This document shows positions 62,460 through 64,000 of a stretch of 64,000 nt of DNA, in pieces (the first letter of the stretch is position 1; every line of letters starts with the position of its first letter). This stretch comes from Flavobacteriaceae bacterium. Its GTDB lineage: Bacteria; Bacteroidota; Bacteroidia; Flavobacteriales; Flavobacteriaceae. Where the stretch lies: positions 186,001 through 250,000 of the forward strand of contig JAGYIX010000004.1 of NCBI GenBank assembly GCA_018402205.1, in the 5' to 3' direction. The notes below the pieces were generated by a model that saw only the letters and a program-made list of their open reading frames with translations, ran no database searches and was not told the origin of the DNA. Made by a program: the position numbers and the translations under genes.

Positions 62460-63099
62460 GAGCCGCTTCTGTCTTTAAAAGTTCTGGAAGGGCCTTCTTA
62501 AATCGATTCAATCTAGGAATAGATACACTTAGAATATACGAATCGTACGGATGGTTCTTCTCGTAATTTTGATGATAGGCTTCGGCTTCGTAGAATATAT
62601 CAAACGCCTTTACCTCGGTAACGATAGGTTGTTCGTAAACCTTGGATTGGGTTAGAGCTTTAATATAGGCCTCGATGTACTGTTTCTCTGACGCTGAAGA
62701 ATAAAAGGCTATAGAACGGTATTGGGCTCCGCGGTCGGGTCCTTGGCGGTTTAAGGTTGTTGGATCATGAGACACAAAAAATACGGTGAGTAACTGCTGA
62801 AAGCTTATTAGGGTCGGATCGTAGTACACTGCCACTGCCTCTGCGTGACTGGTATTGCCATAGCTCACTTCGCGATAGGTGGGGTTTTTCTCGGTTCCGC
62901 CGGCATAGCCAGAAATTGCTTCTTCAACCCCTTCTACGCTTTCAAAAATAGCTTCTACACACCAAAAACATCCAGAAGCGAAATAGGCTACCTCTAGCGA
63001 GTCGTCTTGTATGGGATAACTTCTGTTACTCTGATTCTGTGCATTAGACGCACACGATAAAAATAGTAACGCGCTAAAAAGGATAAGAGGATTATACAT
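62449..63099 (-). CDS. msrA: Peptide methionine-(S)-S-oxide reductase MsrA, exported lipoprotein
   Basis: 216 residues from ATG 63099 (MYNPLILFSALLFLSCASNAQNQ), giving a lipoprotein signal with lipobox LSC; the track start 63162 lies within the upstream gene. MsrA domain: VAYFASGCFWCVEAIFESVEGVEEAISGYAGGTEKNPTYREVSYGNTSHAEAVAVYYDP with catalytic Cys in GCFWC, LLTVFFVSHDPTTLNRQGPDRGAQYRSIAFY, and EAEAYHQNYEKNHP. Repairs oxidised methionine in periplasmic proteins. Overlaps the GT2 start by 11 bases and the preceding small gene by 8. Confidence 0.95.
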   Translation of the reverse strand: MYNPLILFSALLFLSCASNAQNQSNRSYPIQDDSLEVAYFASGCFWCVEAIFESVEGVEEAISGYAGGTEKNPTYREVSYGNTSHAEAVAVYYDPTLISFQQLLTVFFVSHDPTTLNRQGPDRGAQYRSIAFYSSASEKQYIEAYIKALTQSKVYEQPIVTEVKAFDIFYEAEAYHQNYEKNHPYDSYILSVSIPRLNRFKKALPELLKTEAAHEH

Positions 63100-63295
63100 T
63101 TTTTTTGGGTTTAAGTGCTTTGGCATTGATAAAAAGCAGAATGGCAAAAGCAATAGCTGCAAAGAAATAGATAGTGAAGGAATGCTCTAGGCCGAATTTA
63201 ATCGCTGTCGCCGAGCAAAGCAACATAGCCATATAGTTTACCCGTAAAAGAATTTCTCTTTGAACAAGCCAACGTTCTTTAGGTGCCTTCGACAT
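63092..63295 (-). CDS. Small membrane protein
   Basis: A 67-residue protein with a basic N-terminus (MSKAPKERWLVQREILLRVNYMA) and two hydrophobic segments (MLLCSATAIKFGL, FTIYFFAAIAFAILLFINA) ending in KALKPKKNV. No recognisable family. It lies 3 bases downstream of secA and overlaps the msrA start, so it is probably co-transcribed with both. It may be a small integral membrane protein of unknown role. Confidence 0.6.
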   Translation of the reverse strand: MSKAPKERWLVQREILLRVNYMAMLLCSATAIKFGLEHSFTIYFFAAIAFAILLFINAKALKPKKNV

Positions 63296-63298
63296 ACG

Positions 63299-64000
63299 CT
63301 AAGACTTCAGTACCCATTCTTTAGACTGAAGAAGAGGCTCGGCTTGTTTATACTTTAATTCTTTTTCTTCACCGCTTAAGGAGTGAATAATAGTCACACG
63401 TTCGTTACGTCCAATTTTTGGATTTTCTCGAGTAACCGTCTCGGTTACCGAACGTCTAGCACTTGAAGCCCCAGCCGAAATTTCTCGTTGTCTTTGTGCC
63501 AATTCTTCAGTGTTTAGTAACGACTCTTTCGAAGTACTCAATTTTTCATTCTTGGGCTTTCTCAACGCACTAACATCGCTGATGGGTCTTTGCTGTTCAG
63601 AAGGAATTCTAGCTTTTAATAAGAACCCAAGTAGTTCTCTGTTTACCTTCGAAAGCATAGCTTTAAATAGCTCGAAAGCTTCGAACTTGTAAATAAGTAG
63701 CGGATCTTTTTGTTCGTGCACGGCCAGTTGAACCGACTGCTTAAGTTCATCCATCTTTCGGAGATGATCTTTCCAGGCTTCATCGATGAATGCTAGTGCG
63801 CTGTTCTTCTCGAAATCTTCAACTAAACTTTCTGCCCCAGTTTCATTGGCCTTTTCAAGATCGGTGACAATCTGAATCGTCTTTTGGCCATCAGTAAACG
63901 GAACAACTACTCGTTTATAAGTATTTGAAGGGTTCATAAGTATAGTTTGCACTACTGGAAGTGCCACTTGCGCATGCTCCTGCAACTTCTGCTCGTAAGC
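63299..64000 (-). CDS. secA: Preprotein translocase ATPase SecA (3' part; cut by window end)
   Basis: The track ORF (63985) begins at an internal TTG; the reading frame is open to the window end (AYEQKLQEHAQVALPVVQTILM), so this is the last 233 or so codons of secA. Helical scaffold and wing regions are seen in FEKNSALAFIDEAWKDHLRKMDELKQSVQLAVHEQKDPLLIYKFEAFELFKAMLSKVNRELLGFLL, followed by a variable linker and the tail ENPKIGRNERVTIIHSLSGEEKELKYKQAEPLLQSKEWVLKS. The tail keeps the GRN of the usual C-terminus but lacks the zinc/SecB motif with its four Cys/His ligands; I recall this as the Bacteroidota form. Drives protein export through SecYEG with ATP. Confidence 0.95.
   Translation of the reverse strand, partial: AYEQKLQEHAQVALPVVQTILMNPSNTYKRVVVPFTDGQKTIQIVTDLEKANETGAESLVEDFEKNSALAFIDEAWKDHLRKMDELKQSVQLAVHEQKDPLLIYKFEAFELFKAMLSKVNRELLGFLLKARIPSEQQRPISDVSALRKPKNEKLSTSKESLLNTEELAQRQREISAGASSARRSVTETVTRENPKIGRNERVTIIHSLSGEEKELKYKQAEPLLQSKEWVLKS

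Overview
The window looks like a chromosomal, mostly housekeeping segment of a Bacteroidota bacterium, most likely class Flavobacteriia (order Flavobacteriales). Supporting signs: a PUR/DUF3276 protein, a DUF5606 protein, the Bacteroidota-type AIR synthase, a glutamine synthetase of the GSII type, long NusB, a DnaJ with a reduced zinc finger, bacillithiol synthesis (BshC), start sites without Shine-Dalgarno sequences, and repeated TAnnTTTG-type -7 promoter boxes. I saw no tRNA, rRNA, CRISPR array, insertion sequence, phage or plasmid genes. No gene-free stretch exceeds 300 bases; the longest are about 170-190 bases (458-641, 8546-8713, 13730-13907, 29869-30057).

Layout. 1-4.9 kb: start of glnA (cut by the window edge, reverse strand), then purM-prfA-pyrF-hydrolase on the forward strand. 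5.0-6.1 kb: an Lrp/AsnC regulator and a frameshifted DUF1684 lipoprotein. 6.1-8.6 kb (reverse): an ammonium module, glnK-amtB-outer-membrane protein. 8.7-10.3 kb (reverse): frameshifted ilvE, a small membrane protein and crcB. 10.4-18 kb (forward): mnmD, an epimerase, grpE-dnaJ, a candidate small RNA, an NtrC-type regulator lacking its DNA-binding domain, an M28 peptidase, a cyclophilin-FKBP fusion and a DinB-like protein. 18-22.7 kb (reverse): M14 peptidase, PUR protein, ABC exporter. 22.8-28 kb (forward): nusB, DUF1573, yajC, pyrD, HMG-CoA lyase, guaB. 28-38.5 kb is mixed: thioredoxin, lysA, sucC, uvrB, a flavobacterial protein of unknown function, a nucleoid-associated protein, a pRiA4b-like protein, ctaA, cca. 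38.5-45.5 kb: dapD, ruvX-def-DUF5606, a frameshifted M14 peptidase, bshC and a PNPOx protein. 45.6-54.3 kb: guaA with a binding-protein-like partner, a Tat-exported TIM barrel, pyrG, yidC, mnmA. 54.4-62.5 kb: a membrane-glycosylation group (two lipid-linked-sugar glycosyltransferases of the GT-C fold, PAP2 phosphatase, MATE, flippase-like protein, GT2 synthase). 62.4-64 kb: msrA, a small membrane protein, and the 3' end of secA (cut by the window edge).

Functional themes: nucleotide synthesis (purM, pyrF, pyrD, guaB, guaA, pyrG, mazG), nitrogen assimilation (glnA, glnK, amtB), lysine/DAP (dapD, lysA), wobble-uridine modification (mnmD, mnmA), protein export (yajC, yidC, secA), chaperones (grpE, dnaJ, immunophilin), and secreted peptidases.

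Four genes (DUF1684 lipoprotein, ilvE, one M14 peptidase, one GT2) are each interrupted by a one-base frame change with the rest of the reading frame intact. This density most simply points to single-base indel errors in the assembly, although decay or recoding cannot be excluded. The most interesting non-coding signals are a perfect 11-bp-arm palindrome covering the guaB start codon, a candidate small RNA between dnaJ and the regulator, a sigma-54-like element upstream of grpE, and -7 boxes lying only 3-9 bases from the start codons of guaA, uvrB, mnmD and mnmA, which suggests leaderless mRNAs. I did not find an obvious undescribed multi-gene system. All family assignments are by eye from the translated sequence, without database searches.
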